The position numbers and the translations under genes were made by a program. 56,000 nt of DNA from Adiantum capillus-veneris. Taxonomy: Eukaryota; Streptophyta; Polypodiopsida; Polypodiales; Pteridaceae. Location of the stretch: positions 80,920,338 to 80,976,337 of the forward strand of contig CM043953.1 in assembly GCA_014529385.2 (NCBI GenBank), given 5' to 3'. The notes beneath the pieces were generated by a model. The model was given only the letters and a program-made list of their open reading frames with translations. It ran no database searches and was not told where the DNA came from. Position 1 is the first letter of the stretch; every line of letters begins with the position of its first letter. This document shows, piece by piece, positions 24,689-36,549 of the stretch.

Positions 24689-24855
24689 AGAGAAGTATCG
24701 AATTTGCAAGCACAATCCCAAGAGACCTCAAAGATTTGTCCCACACACTTCGAGGAAATCCCACCATAAACAAAAAGTACAAAATACGGAGCATCATGAG
24801 GCTTTGAAGACTAGAAACAATCAAAGTAAATCTTAAAACCTTCTAGAGAGATATC
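23961..24855. other. AT-rich sequence, 3' part possibly LINE-derived
   Basis: There is no coding feature. A short (GA)n run is at 24653-24683. The block at 24434-24497 resembles 4507-4567 (shared AAGGGCAAAGG and CTTTTTGGC spacing). Confidence 0.4.
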
Positions 24856-25620
24856 TCATGCAACATGAGCAAAGTGTAGTGCTTGTTTGAGCAAAAATTT
24901 GAAGTGAGGAAGAGGGTCAATTTTTGTGGCATGAAACATCTGAGAATTACGTTGGTGCCACCTGCTCCACGTAACCCAAAATTTGACCCAACTGAAGACC
25001 TCAAAAGGAGATTGTTGTTGTTGAAGGACTCCAAAAAGCCAGAACCATGTATGAAAGATCCCAAAGGGGAAATGAAGGTGCAAAGCGGAGGACACCTTCC
25101 TGACAAAACTTCGGGAACACCGACAATTCCAAAGCATATGCAACACAATCTTGTTGACCCCATGATATCGGACACAACAAGAGGAGGCAATGCCTCGCAC
25201 ACGCAACAAAGTACCAATCAGTAGAGCGCCGACCATGCACCGCCATAAGAAAATGTGCTCGTTGAGTGGTAGATGATTCTTCCAAATGCGACACAACGTT
25301 CTTTGCCACCACATCTGGGACTTTGAGAGCGACCACGAATGATTATCATGGGACACACTATAATGGGCGAGATTCCAATATGAAAGTCCGGACCCCGCAA
25401 GCAAGGGAAAAGCAATAGCTGGAAAGGAGAGAACCTACATGCAAGAGAAAGTATGCTTGTTGAGGAGAGCGTTGAGCCAAAGCAAGAGAGAACACTTTAC
25501 CGTAGTGAATGCTCTCCAATCGGAGGGAGTTACCATGAGGGGATTGGCGACCATTCCAGGACAAATGCAAGGTAACCGCCTTCCGATCATCAACTAGGGA
25601 TGAAGTGAAGGGACAACCAT
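24856..25620 (-). mobile_element. LINE (non-LTR retrotransposon) fragment, C-terminal reverse-transcriptase region
   Basis: The minus-strand frame 25404-24856 has the plant LINE zf-RVT signature: IWKNHLPLNEHIFLWRCM, then a GTLLRVRGI block, a Cys-containing stretch, and VLHMLWNC with flanking residues, followed by W-x3-W-x2-RN (WSRWHQRNSQMF). The frame at 25358-25570 probably continues upstream in another phase. The catalytic RT core and endonuclease are absent, consistent with a truncated, mutated copy. Boundaries are approximate. Confidence 0.75.
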
Positions 25621-27224
25621 GAATACGACCAACAAACTGTTTAAATATTACATCCCAATACGAGGGGTGCTAGTGACCAAAAGAAGGCATGACAATAATA
25701 TCGCAAAAATGCGAAAACATGAGCATGCAGAAATCACAAATGGTTAGCATTAGGCTATGGAGGGTGAAGCCTTACCTTAACCATGGTGTTAGGGTTAGGG
25801 TTAGAGAGATGGTGATTAGGGTTAGGTCATGCCAAGAGCAAGCGCATATGGAGAGAGAGTACAGACACAATGATAGCACTCAAAGTGAGCTTGATTAATT
25901 AGAGAATAGTCTCTCAAATAGGTTTGGTGCTTTACAATAATTAGCTAATGAGGTTGCATCCTCTTGCTATTGGACCATCTCATCATTTATCTTTTCCTAG
26001 TACACAAGGGATCGCCCCCTTAAGCCAACGCTTTGGGCAAAATACAAAGATGTATTTTCATGTCATAGTGTACTCCTAGGCTCTACTGATACGTCTATGT
26101 CTAGTACATGATTCATCATGGCGGTTCTCATAATGGATTCATCACCTATGGTTCAATAGTAGTCATCCTAGGCTCACAAGGTAGACCTATGGTAATACAA
26201 AATAATTCATGTCATAAAGTTTTTATTCATTGAAGAAGAGAGGTTTTCATTGTCATCTCCTTCGTCGTTTTCATTTTGATGTCGTGATGTTGGTGTAATC
26301 TTCTTCATATAGTCGCGTCGTTCTTTATAGGTCTCGTTTGACAAGGATGCAATTTCCATAGCAAATGGAGTAAAATATACATACATTACATTGTGATGCT
26401 TGTGTGTGTGTGTGTGTGTTAATGATGATGGGTGGTCTTACCATCAAGTGCCATGTATGGCAAGGTCTATAACCCGTGATCATATGTGTGGTGCCTTTGT
26501 ACATAAGTATTGCATACATTGCAATTAGTGATGCCCTAATCCCCAAGTGGTGAAATTTGGCGGACACAAGTGCAAAGTATTTTCTGCAAAGGGGTAAGTC
26601 ACAATGCGTCCATCGTTGTGCTTAGTGCTACATTGTTTGAGCTTATAAGTATATCGTTTGAATAAAATCCCTAGGAATTTTCACAAATGGCTCTTTTTTT
26701 AGACTCTTTGGTGGGAACATGACCTTTAAGAATGAAACTTACGGCTCAAGTGACCCTTCGTGTGCGTGAGGCTTATGGGGGTTGTGGCGAGCTCCACTAG
26801 CCACGTGGAACAATAGCATGGAGGCGATGGGCTGCAGTTTTGTAGAGGGAGACACACAACTAGTTTGATGACGTCCTCAGATCAAATCGATGGTGGTTTT
26901 GAGTTAGCTGCAACAATACGGCTGTGTTGGTTTGTTATTGAGTGTGAGGCAGGGATGTGGGCTACAAGCAACAAAATTGAGCAGTGGAGATCACATGTCA
27001 GTTGGTAACAGAGTTACAGAGGCTTGGAGTGTTGGAGCACGCAACCACGAGGTCAATGATGATGGGGAGACTTGTGTGGACAACACAACATACAAGAAGG
27101 ACTGGTGGGTCCGTCTTTAGCATGCATCAATGGTGATGCAAGTGACGGAGACTTTGATAAGGAGATGGCAAGATGGAGATGCTTCACTGCTTGAGAGCTT
27201 TGAGGGTTAGCACATTTCTATTTA
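25621..27224. other. Intergenic DNA without recognised genes
   Basis: It contains a short TTAGGG-like cluster at 25789-25824 and a (TG)n run at 26401-26419. The frames at 26325-26567 and 26932-27120 are unremarkable. The left boundary of the P1 element must lie somewhere before 27240, but no LTR is seen. Confidence 0.4.
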
Positions 27225-27239
27225 TATCAATTGGGGGAT

Positions 27240-27640
27240 TAGCGGGATCGAGACCTTCTTATCAGCAGAGGGCTATTCAAGGAGCACCTCAACAACCCAA
27301 GGCGCCTTGTTATAAGTGTGACGGTGACCACCTGATGAGAGACTGTCCTCATGATAAAATCATAAGGGTGAATGCATATTGCCTTAAGTGTGGGATCACT
27401 TATTTGATCCTCGATTTCCTAAAGAACCCGAACAAAGGAGCAAAAATTACATTGAGGCAATACCATCTAGTAGTGGGTCAGAAAACAAAACTATGATACC
27501 AATCCAAGTGATCACAAGAGCCCAAGCTCAGAAAGTGGTAGACGAGCCCATCATAGAAGAACCAAAGACCGATGCACCTAGCACTGAACAAAAAAGTCAG
27601 CAAAACTTGTGGAAAGCTCACCAATCTCCTTCGTAAAAAA
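27240..27640 (+). pseudogene. P1 gag C-terminus with two zinc knuckles
   Basis: After a Gln-rich stretch (SYQQRAIQGAPQQPKAP) comes an intact CCHC knuckle, CYKCDGDHLMRDC (about 27310-27348). A second, degraded one follows near 27378 (CLKCGITYLILDFLKNP, with the His and last Cys lost). The peptide IPIQVITRAQAQK follows and is shared with element N1 (VPIKVITRAHAK), which shows the two belong to the same family. Zinc knuckles bind the element RNA. Confidence 0.8.
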
Positions 27641-27738
27641 CACTGCTATCCTATATGGGAGAGCACGAAACCAAATCAAATGTGGTCGCAGTCCCATCCT
27701 AGAGACTCTCTTCCAAGAAAGTCATCGAGTCTAAGGGG

Positions 27739-28496
27739 TTGATAGAAATTTTTTCAACACCAGTGACATGCACAATAACGTTAGTTGAGCTGCTACGAAT
27801 ACGACCAAACATGTGCATGATAGTAGGAAGCTGTCTGAAAGTTTTTGGTGTGAAGGATCCTTCGTCACGAATTCAAAAAGTAATTCGAGAGCTCAAAAAA
27901 CCTTACCTTACTACGAGGCCCGTGCCTTTTAACAAAGTCGGAGAATACTATGAAGTGGAAGATGGCAACACGACTCTTCTTGTAGAATTTCAAGGTGTCA
28001 CCACCATGGAAATTCTTGACAGTGGGGTTGGAGTAGCCATAGCTACAAAAAAAACATGGAAAAAAATGGGGAGAACCCGCTTTAAGAGCAACAATAATGA
28101 AACTAAAACTTGCAGATGGGTATGGAGAAACCCCTAGGTATTCTAGAGAAAGTAATTGTCGTCTCTTGCGGAATTGAATATGAGCATACATTTGCTATTG
28201 TCAATTTTGGCAAGAAGAACAACTACAACATCATACTTGAAAGACCATTCATGAAAGAGTTAAAAATGGTCCAGGATTGGGGTTATGACCATATATACCT
28301 GAGCAACATGGAAACAACAACCATAATAAATCTAAAAGACCATAGTTACAAGAATGGAACAAGAACACATGTTGAGGAGTTTGATTCAGCTATGTTAGCA
28401 CGATGTGGACTTCTAGTATGGTTAGGAAAGTCCAAACAACTATGGATGTGCAGAGCTTCAAATTGTGGAAGCTTAAAGCGCAAAGAGGTATCTTAG
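27739..28496 (+). pseudogene. P1 protease (first retropepsin, gag-proximal)
   Basis: The frame shows a retropepsin active-site segment, MEILDSGVGVAIATKKTW (about 28005-28058). A one-base shift near 28110 is followed by the second half: VVSCGIEYEHTFAIVNFGK and NIILERPFMKELKMVQDWG, where ERP stands for the usual GRP. The same pattern, better preserved, lies on the opposite strand at 48650-48890 in N1. The role would be cleavage of the gag-pol polyprotein. The Copia insertion comes 30 bases after this frame closes. Confidence 0.8.
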
Positions 28497-28529
28497 AAAG
28501 GTCCTTGTAAGACAAACACTACATCCCAA

Positions 28530-28756
28530 TGTTGGAATTAGGGTTGCAGAGAAACGCACACAGCTTGGAGAAGACAAAGGAAGCTCAAGGCACACAATAG
28601 AGAGTGTGTTTCTTAGTATGCAATGGAAAGATAGATAGCCCTAGAGTGATGGACGTATATACAATGCACGGGGGAAAAAACCTCCTAAAGAGGGAAAAAT
28701 TGCCCCGGCGGTCCTAGTGTGTTCACACACATCACTACCACATGTATATCATAACA
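28530..28756 (-). repeat. 3' LTR of the Copia element
   Basis: 227 bp, TGTTGGAATTAGGG...CATAACA. Outside it is CCCAA (28525-28529). Inside, on the minus strand, a purine tract CCAGGGGGGATT precedes it. Seven mismatches with 33450-33676 by eye. Confidence 0.96.
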
Positions 28757-28831
28757 AATCCCCCCTGGAGTGATGCGGTGAACGAGAGCTGGCACATGAG
28801 TAAAGGGAAGTGCCATGCCCTGAGGACATGA

Positions 28832-31800
28832 TCAGTCCACAAAGGGGAGTAAGCCCAAAGTTTTGTGGAAAGCTTCAAGCTTCTCATGAGACAATGCCTT
28901 TGTGAAAAGATCTTCAAGGTTGTCCTGCGTTGGCACATAAGCCAAACTGATCTCTCATGCTGAGAGCCTCTCCCTGACATAGTGGTAATGCACCTCAATG
29001 TGCTTTGTGCGAGCATGAAAAACTGGGTTCCTCGCAACTGCCAATGCGCTCTGACTGTCAGTGTAGATAGTGTTGGCAGTGTCCTGTCCAACACCCAAAT
29101 CAGCCATAAGGTGTCTGAGCCATACACACTCAACCGTAGCTGTGAAGACTGCCCTGTACTCAGCCTCACAACTCGAAGTGGCCACAGTAGGTTGCTTCTT
29201 GCTCAACCATGATATACATGAACTGCCAAGCATGAAACAAAAACCACTTGTGGACACTCGCGTGTCAAAACAACCAGCCCAATCTGAGTCCGAAAAAGCA
29301 TGTAAGTCTGGCGGCAATGATCCCCCCTTGGGATAAAACAAGCCAAGATGTAAAGTGCCACTAAGGTACAGGAAAATCCTCTTGACAGCCTACCAATTCT
29401 TAGACCCTGGGCTATGCATAAATCTGCTGACCTATGAGACTGCAAACTGAATATCCGGCCTCGTGTTGCATACATAAATGAGGCAGCCAACAGCAGTTTG
29501 GTAAAGAGTGACATCAGCAGGATCGCCAGCATCATGTAGACTCAACTTCAAACCTGTTTCCATGGGAGTGGCAATAGGTTTGCAATCCTCAAGTCCAAAC
29601 TTACATAGCAATGTCTCTATGTAACTTTTTTGACAGAAGGCAATACCACCATCACACTGCTTAAACTGTATACCCAAATAATGATGCAACAGTCCCAAAT
29701 CTTTCATCTTGAAAGTAGTATTCAAATCAGCCTTAAATTCAGCAATATGTCTCTCATTTGGTCCAGTGATCAGCAAATCATCAACATAAAGAACCACGAT
29801 GAGAAATACATCACCCTCACGCTGTACATACAATGTGCTTTCTGTTGGACTGTTACGAAAGCCTTGTTTGACCAAATGAGTGTCAGCTTTCTCATACCAA
29901 GCACGAGGAGATTGCTTCAACCCATACAAAGCCTTGTTACATTTGCACACTTTGTCCTCTTGTCCTTTTATGACAAAACCGTGAGGCTGCGTTACATAAA
30001 CTTCCTCAAATATGTCACCATTCAAGAAAGCAGTAACGATGTCTGATTGATGTACATCCCAACCAAAATGAGCTGCCAATGCACATAGAAAACGCACAGT
30101 AGTCATACGACAAGTGGGAGCAAAAGTCTCTTCATAATCTATGCCTTTTTGCTGTGCATAACCCTTTGCAACAAGTCGAGCCTTATGGCAATCGATCTCA
30201 CCATTCGGCTTGCGTTTCAACTTGTAAACCCACTTCGTACCAATGGCCTTTTTGCCAGGAGGCAAATCACATAAAGTCCATGTGTCATTTTCTATAAGTG
30301 CATCATATTCTGATTGCATGGCAGCCATCCAATTTTCTGAATTTTGTGCTTCATCAAAAGTCAGAGGCTCCTCAACATCATGTAAGCTAGACACAGCCAA
30401 AGCATAACAATCTGATGCATAAGATGCATGGCGAGAGCCTGAACGAGTACGACTAGTCAAAGGTGCATCCAATTTACTATCACGCAAAGTGTGCACGAGC
30501 CATTTTGGCATACCTCTAGCCTGCTCATTTTCAGCCCTATCCTCATCAAGTACATCATGTACATCTGCATCAGTAATAGGCTGTTCTAAAACATTTTCAG
30601 AAACCCCCATAGACTGTACATTTGCCTCATTGGAACTTACATTCGTATTTCCAGCACTGAAAAGAGGCAACAAAGTGTCATAAATGTCCTGTGAGCTTAC
30701 ATTACTGTCTCTAGTAAATGACAGCAAGGGCTGAACAGAATCTTCCACAAACACTACATCCCGAGAAACCAGAATACGTTTTGTTTGCGGATGATACAAC
30801 CTGTAACCTTTGCTTTCAGCACTATAACCAACAAAAATACATTTGACAGCCTTATCATCCAATTTTCTGCGCTGCACTTGTGGCACCAAAGCATATGCCA
30901 AAAAGCCAAAAACACGCATGTGCTCAATAGAAGGCTTTCTATCATGTCATGCTTCATATGGAGTAATAGACTGCAAAGCTTTCGTAGGAAACTTGTTAAG
31001 TACATAAGTGGCACACATGATGGCCTTAAGCCAAAAAGAATGCGGTAAAGCTTGACTTTTGACCATACATCGTGCCATTTCCGTCAGTGACTTGTTTTTC
31101 CTCTCAGCAACACCATTTTCCTGAGGTGTATAAGGCACTATACATTGGTGTTTTATCCCACGACTAGCCAGAAATGCATTAAATTCATGAGACATATACT
31201 CCTCCCCTCGATTGGAACGGAGGGTGCCCATAGTACATTTTGAGACATTTTCAGCCATAGCCAGAAATTGTTTGAAGCACATAAAAACTTCGGACTTCGC
31301 TTTAAGCGGAAATACCCATGCATGCTTGGAGTAATCATCAATGAAAGTCACGAAGTACAGGTAATTGCCCAAGGACGGAGTTTGCATGGGCCCACAAACA
31401 TCACTATGCACAAGCTGCAACCTGCATGTGGCTCGAACTGAACCATCCTTTGGAAACTTAGAACGCTGCATCTTACCCAAAATACAGCCTTCACAAACAT
31501 GCTTGACAGGTGCTTCAAGCGGCGGCAAAGAAGCAACCATATCAGATTTTTGCAAACGGGCAAAATTCAGATGACCAAAACGTGCATGCCAAAGTTTTGC
31601 ATCTGAAATAGCCCTTGAATCTGCAACAACATCTGCAAAATTTTGTCCACACTTGTCATACAAAGTGAGCTTATACAGCCCACGGCACAAAAGCCCAGAT
31701 GCAACAATTTCATCACCAAAACTGAGATCATGAACTGTACATCTGTCATCCACAAATTTGACTACAAGTCCAAGTCTAGCAAGTGCGGATACAGATAAGA

Positions 31801-33109
31801 GATTCTTCTTGATCCTAGGTACATAAAGTGCATCAACAAGTGTGAAAGAACTGCCATTAGCAGTAGTAAGCACAATCTTTCCAACTCCCTGAACTGGATA
31901 AGAGGCATTGTTGGCACAAGTGACTGAATTCCCATGAGGGACAGACTCGAGAGAGGTAAACAATTCACGATGTGAGGTAATGTGCTTTGTAGCACCATTG
32001 TCGAAATACCACACATGTGAATCTGTAGCAACTGACAAGCATGCATCATGGACAGCATGATTGTAAGTGCACTCTGCGCTAAAAGCCCATTCTGCATCAA
32101 TATCAGCAACACAGTCTCCTTTCACAGAAGACTCAACAATGGCTGCATTTGTAGTGGAACCAGCATTTGCAGTGGAACCACCCTCTTTCTTCTTAGGCTC
32201 TTTGGCCTTCAACTTAGGACACGACTTGATCAAGTGATCATTAGCTTTACAATAGTGGCAACGCATCTTCTTTTTGCCCTTATCACCAGAATTTCCAGAC
32301 GAAGTGCTGCCAGCAGAAGCATTAGGAACATAATTTTTGCCACTCGTAGCAGAACCATAGGAAGTGGCTACATTGCTGTTACCACCCTTTCTTTGAGAAG
32401 CAATAAAAGCCTGTTCAACTGCACGCTATCTAGTCCTATTTTTTCTGGACAGTGACTCTTGCAACAGCAATGTGCATAATGCATCGAACTTGACAACTTT
32501 TGGATTTCCTTGGGTCATAAGTCTCCAAGTACTAGCAAAAGTCTGGTAGGAATCTGGTAAGGCATCAAGAACAGTCTGCACAAGGGAACTGTCTGAAATG
32601 ACTTCACCTGCAGAAATAAGCTGCTCATTGATATCCTTGACACTAGCAAGGAAAGTGTCCATATCATCTTCCTCATGCATAATCTTCGACTCCAGCTCTT
32701 TACGCAGCAAAGCAAGTTTAGCCTCATTGCGGCTTGCATAAAGACCTGCTAGAATATCCCAAGCCTGTTTTGCAGATTTTGCTGAACGGATGTGAGTAAC
32801 AATGGTGCGCTTCACAGACAACGCAATCAATGCATGAGCCTGCGCATCCTTAACATCCCAACGAGCTTGTTCTGCCGTAGGCAAAACAACTCTAACAGCT
32901 GCGATCCTTGCAGCAAGACCTGCAACATCCTCAACGTCGCCTACATCCTCAGAACCAGGACGTACATCAATGCCCTGCACAATGTTCCAGACACCCTTTG
33001 ACACAAGAACATGTTGCATCATATAAGCCCACATAGGGTAGTTGTCCCCATCCAACCTGTCCTCAGCAGCAAACATCTTGAACACATCTGTGTTGTTGTT
33101 GTTAGCCAT
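28832..33109 (-). pseudogene. Copia gag-pol polyprotein gene with multiple stop codons
   Basis: It runs from the ATG at 33109 (MANNNNTDVFKMFAAEDRL) to a TGA at 28834. Gag (33109-32270) ends in a CCHC knuckle, CHYCKANDHLIKSC. Protease active site: WYFDNGATKHIT, with Asn for Ser. Integrase: HHCC zinc site (LWHARFGHLN ... CEGCILGK), first Asp in VHSDVCGPM, second catalytic Asp changed to Asn (LRSNRGEEY), Glu in PQENGVAERKN. RT: WMAAMQSEYDALIENDTW start, VVLYVDDLLITG catalytic site. RNase H: AFSDSDWAGC ... VATSSCEAEYRA. Premature stops lie near 32428, 30945, 29431, 29395 and 28955; otherwise the frame is continuous. Confidence 0.95.
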
Positions 33110-33431
33110 GGTAAATGCTGCACCTGATGTGAAAACTGCCCGAAAATAGGAGAAACGGAGCGGGAACAACCTGTGCTATATAGCACAAACCGTAGAAGAC
33201 TATAAGGCACCTGTTATGCAGAAAACGACACTGACAGAAATTTTGCACAAAATGACGAAATAGCCTGTGCAGTACTACCTGTAGTGGAAACGGAGGCCGA
33301 AATGAGCCCAAATCAAAATTCTGAGCCCAAAATATATGTCGACCTCCGAACGCTCGCCAAAGCTCACTGAAATCGGAGAAAGTGAGCAGGCGTGTACTGG
33401 AGCAGCTGGCGACTAAGCCCGGGAGGACGTG

Positions 33432-33447
33432 ACCTGCTCTGATACCA
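33432..33447 (-). promoter_or_regulatory. Primer-binding site of the Copia element
   Basis: The complement of this stretch reads TGGTATCAGAGCAGGT directly inside the 5' LTR, the standard initiator-methionine-tRNA site. Confidence 0.95.
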
Positions 33448-33449
33448 AT

Positions 33450-33676
33450 TGTTGGAATTAGGGTTGCAGAGAAACGCACACAGCTTGGAGAAGACAAAGG
33501 AAGCTCAAGGCACACAACAGAGAGTGTGTTTCTTAGTATGCAATGGAAAGATAGATAGACCTAGAGTGATGGGCGTATATACAATGCACGGGGGAAAAAA
33601 CCTCCTAAAGAGGGAAAAAATGCCCCGACGGTCCTAGTGTGTTCACACACATCACTACCACATGTATATGGTAACA
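33450..33676 (-). repeat. 5' LTR of the Copia element
   Basis: 227 bp, TG...CA on both strands, followed outside by CCCAA (33677-33681). A TATA-like TTGTATATACG lies on the minus strand at about 33574-33584. Confidence 0.96.
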
Positions 33677-33681
33677 CCCAA

Positions 33682-34518
33682 ATCCCTTTACTGAAGAAGA
33701 ACTAGAGCCTTTAGGATGGGAACACATTTTGGCAACTTTGGATGTGTGTGCAGTGGCCGACAGTCTCACGAAAGTTCTGTGACAAGGATGGCTACATGGT
33801 CAATGTAGTTGAGGAAGAGGGTGAGAGACAAGCCTCAAATGAACCCAAACTAAGAAAACAAGACGAGGATGGAGCGGAAGAATTGTTTTATGACCCTCCA
33901 GAGCATTTCAAGTATGAGAACGACGCAGATGGTGAATGCTCTGACAACCCTAGCGATCAAGAAGAGACCATTATGGATGTTAGGTTTAATGACTTTCCAA
34001 ATAAAAAACCTAGACGGCAACAACACTACACAAAAAAAAGAACCTTGAACATGGTCAGAGGAAATCCGATGCCAAAAGTAAAAGTAAAACACGATTCCTG
34101 ATGCTTCTAAAGGCAGAAGATTGTGTAAAAGAAAAAATCTCAGGTCGGTTCACACAAACATAATACACAAAAACAAAAGAGGATATTTAGAGCTTGAGGA
34201 AGCAAGCTCAAAAGATTGAAAAGGAAACAAAACAAAAGAAGCCAAAACAATTAGGGATGGACGAGTTCGGAGAGCCAAAATAGACAAGTCGAGCGTAAAA
34301 AGAAATACCAAAAACTCAAGAGAACGTTAAAAGAAGTTTGGAGCACTGAGATAGAGAGTGAGGAAGGAGAGAGCACCGAGATAGAAAATATGGATGTCCC
34401 TTCCCACTATCGGAAACTCACTATCCAAGACATGAAAATAGTGACCACTCAACCAATGAGGGAGAAAAGAGGAAATGGATGCTATGATGGCCCATAAAAT
34501 GCAGAACGAATAGATCTA
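33682..34518 (+). pseudogene. P1 acidic linker between protease and reverse transcriptase
   Basis: The frame 33742-34101 (119 codons) is acidic then basic (HFKYENDADGECSDNPSDQE, then NKKPRRQQHYTKKR). An equivalent region exists in N1 (complement of 48021-48602, also ending FPNQKSRRQK). Shared content includes a Glu/Asp-rich stretch and a FPNxKxRRQ motif, so it is a true family feature, not random. Function unknown; a spacer or chromatin-binding tail is possible. Confidence 0.6.
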
Positions 34519-35560
34519 GTGGAACCTGGAGAGGCTGCAAGACCAATCTACATAGCAACGGATTTGAGCACAGAAGAAGAGGAGCTGGTCATCCAACTCC
34601 TCAAAGAGTATAGAGATGTTTTTGCATGGTTATACAAGGACCTCAAGGGAGTGGATCTATCCATATGTCAACACATGATTTTCTTGAAGCCTGATGCCAA
34701 ATCCAGCAGACAATGTCCCTATATTTATAATGACACATTTGCCAAACAAATTAAAGAGGAGATTGATAAGTTTAAGGTAGCAAAAATTCATTTACGAGAT
34801 TGAACACACTGATTGGGTATCACGCATTGTGGTTGTCCCCAAGAAAAATGGGAAATTACGTGTATGTGTGAATCTCAAAAAGCTGAATGCTGCACCATAA
34901 GGAATAACTATCCCTTGCCAATCATGAAACATGTGCTCGAACGGGTGACGAACAAACAAGCCTACTCATTTTTAGACGGGTTGTGAGGATACAATCAATT
35001 GGCTATCATGGTAGAAGATCAATACAAAATGACATTCGCTATGGAATGGAGAATCTACAATGTACAAGGTAATGCCTTTTGGCTTGACCAATGGATTGAC
35101 CACATTCCAAAGGCTAATGACACATGCTTTCAAAGAATGCTTGCATATATTCTAGAAATTTACATGGAAGACCTTTGTGTTCACTCTATCCTTAGGACAG
35201 AGCACATTGAGTATCTTGGAAAAGTATTTGAGAAGTGGAGAACTTATAGAATCTGCCTAAACCCTGAAAAATGTGTCTTCATGGTAAGACATGGTAGAAA
35301 CTTGGGACATATTGTCTCTGAAAATGGTATCTTACAGATCAAGACAAGATCAAGGTGATTGTGGAAATGCCAAGGCCAACTAATGCCAAACATGTACAAT
35401 CCTTCAAGGGACAATGTTGATACTACTGACGGTTCATACACATGTATGCAGTCATTGCATAGCCCTTGTGTAGGTTGATAGTTGTCTTTGATTGGACAAA
35501 AGAGTGTGAGGAGTCATTCGCAAAACTTAAGGATGCGCTTATATCACCACCGATACTCAA
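34519..35560 (+). pseudogene. P1 reverse transcriptase (broken)
   Basis: Start block: TEEEELVIQLLKEYRDVFAW and LYKDLKGVDLS. Then a fingers segment, IVVVPKKNGKLRVCVNLKKL, and a segment resembling SFLDGYSGYNQ that is disrupted by stops near 34980. The palm catalytic site reads IYMEDLCVHS (about 35158-35188), Glu in place of the first catalytic Asp of YMDD. The following helix, RICLNPEKCVFMV, is well kept. At least six stops or shifts. It cannot encode an active polymerase. Confidence 0.85.
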
Positions 35561-35574
35561 TGCACCAGATTGAC

Positions 35575-35960
35575 ACAAAATATTCCATGTTCACATTGAT
35601 GCCTCGACATTTACTATAGGCTGTATCTTGGCTCAACCAGGAGAAGGAACAATGGACTTCCCAGTTTGCTATGCTAGTCGACATTTGAACAGTGTTGAAA
35701 AGAATTACACAACCACATAATTAGAAGGGTTATGAATGATATATTCCGTAAATAAATTTAGGCATTATCTCTTGGATAAAAAAATTGTCTTCTTCACAGA
35801 TCACCGAGCCATCTAGTATCTAGTAAACAAACCTTGCAAATTCAGGAAGAATTGTTCGTTGGTTCATCATATTGCTTGAGTTTGATTTTACGGTTGTGGT
35901 AGAGAAGGGCAAAACACACCTCAAAGCATATAATCTCACTAGGTTACATCGTCCGACGAT
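35575..35960 (+). pseudogene. P1 RNase H (broken)
   Basis: Reads FHVHIDASTFTIGCILAQPG, then FPVCYASRHLNSVEKNYTTT, then VNKFRHYLLDKKIVFFTDHR and YLVNKPCKFRK, typical of Tat/Athila-like RNase H. Stops interrupt it around 35720 and 35815. Confidence 0.8.
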
Positions 35961-36549
35961 TGCGACGGTCAGCCAACATTGGTGCCAATGGACAGGCAGA
36001 AGCTACCAATAAAACACTTTGCAGAGTATTGACAGAATCACATACAAATTGGGACTAGAAATATTCTGCTTTATGGGCACATAGAGTGGCCTAAAAGACA
36101 TCCATTGGAACAACACCCTACAATATGGTGTTTGGTCGCGTAATGCTATTTTGCCAATTGAATTCTTAATCCCAACCTTGAGAGTAGCTAAACAACTAGA
36201 GTGGCTAGGTCATGAATTGTCATCAAGATTAGATGATTTGGAAAAGCTAAATGAGCTACACCTTCAAGCTGTCACATCTATCTACACTCAGAAAAGACAC
36301 CAGAAATAGTTCTTTGACAAGCATGTGTAGACAAAAGAATTTAAAATAGGGGATTACGACTTGGTGTATACCTTGAAACAACATGCTAAAAAACTCAAAA
36401 AGCGAGGCATGGGACCCTTTGTGATAAAATTTTTGTCACCAAGCGGGGCCGTCAAACTTGAAACATTAGACGAAGAAGAAATGCCTAACTGAATTAGTGG
36501 ATGCAGACTCAAGAAGTATCATGTACCACTAACCGAGGAAATGCTATAG
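35961..36549 (+). pseudogene. P1 integrase remnant
   Basis: Only the end of the catalytic core remains (the GANGQAEATNKTL-like block near 35985 with the catalytic Glu region, and TPYNMVFGR near 36115). It is followed by the C-terminal domain, where KKRGMGPFVIKFLSPSGAVK and the Leu/Glu-rich end are readable. The zinc-binding N-terminus and both catalytic Asp regions are deleted between RNase H and this segment. Confidence 0.75.

Larger units (their letters stand above)
28530..33676 (-). mobile_element. Complete Copia (Ty1) retrotransposon inserted in P1, inactivated
   Basis: LTRs of 227 bp, CCCAA at both outer edges (28525-28529 and 33677-33681), a primer-binding site next to the right LTR and a polypurine tract next to the left one define a complete insertion on the minus strand. 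The gag-pol order is gag, protease, integrase, reverse transcriptase, RNase H, which is the Copia order. LTR divergence of about 3 percent makes it younger than the chromovirus at 7487-13934. Confidence 0.97.

Noticed and set aside
25789-25824. TTAGGGTTAGGG cluster as a possible interstitial telomere
   Set aside because: Only about three imperfect units, and most land plants use TTTAGGG. Too short to mean a telomere remnant.
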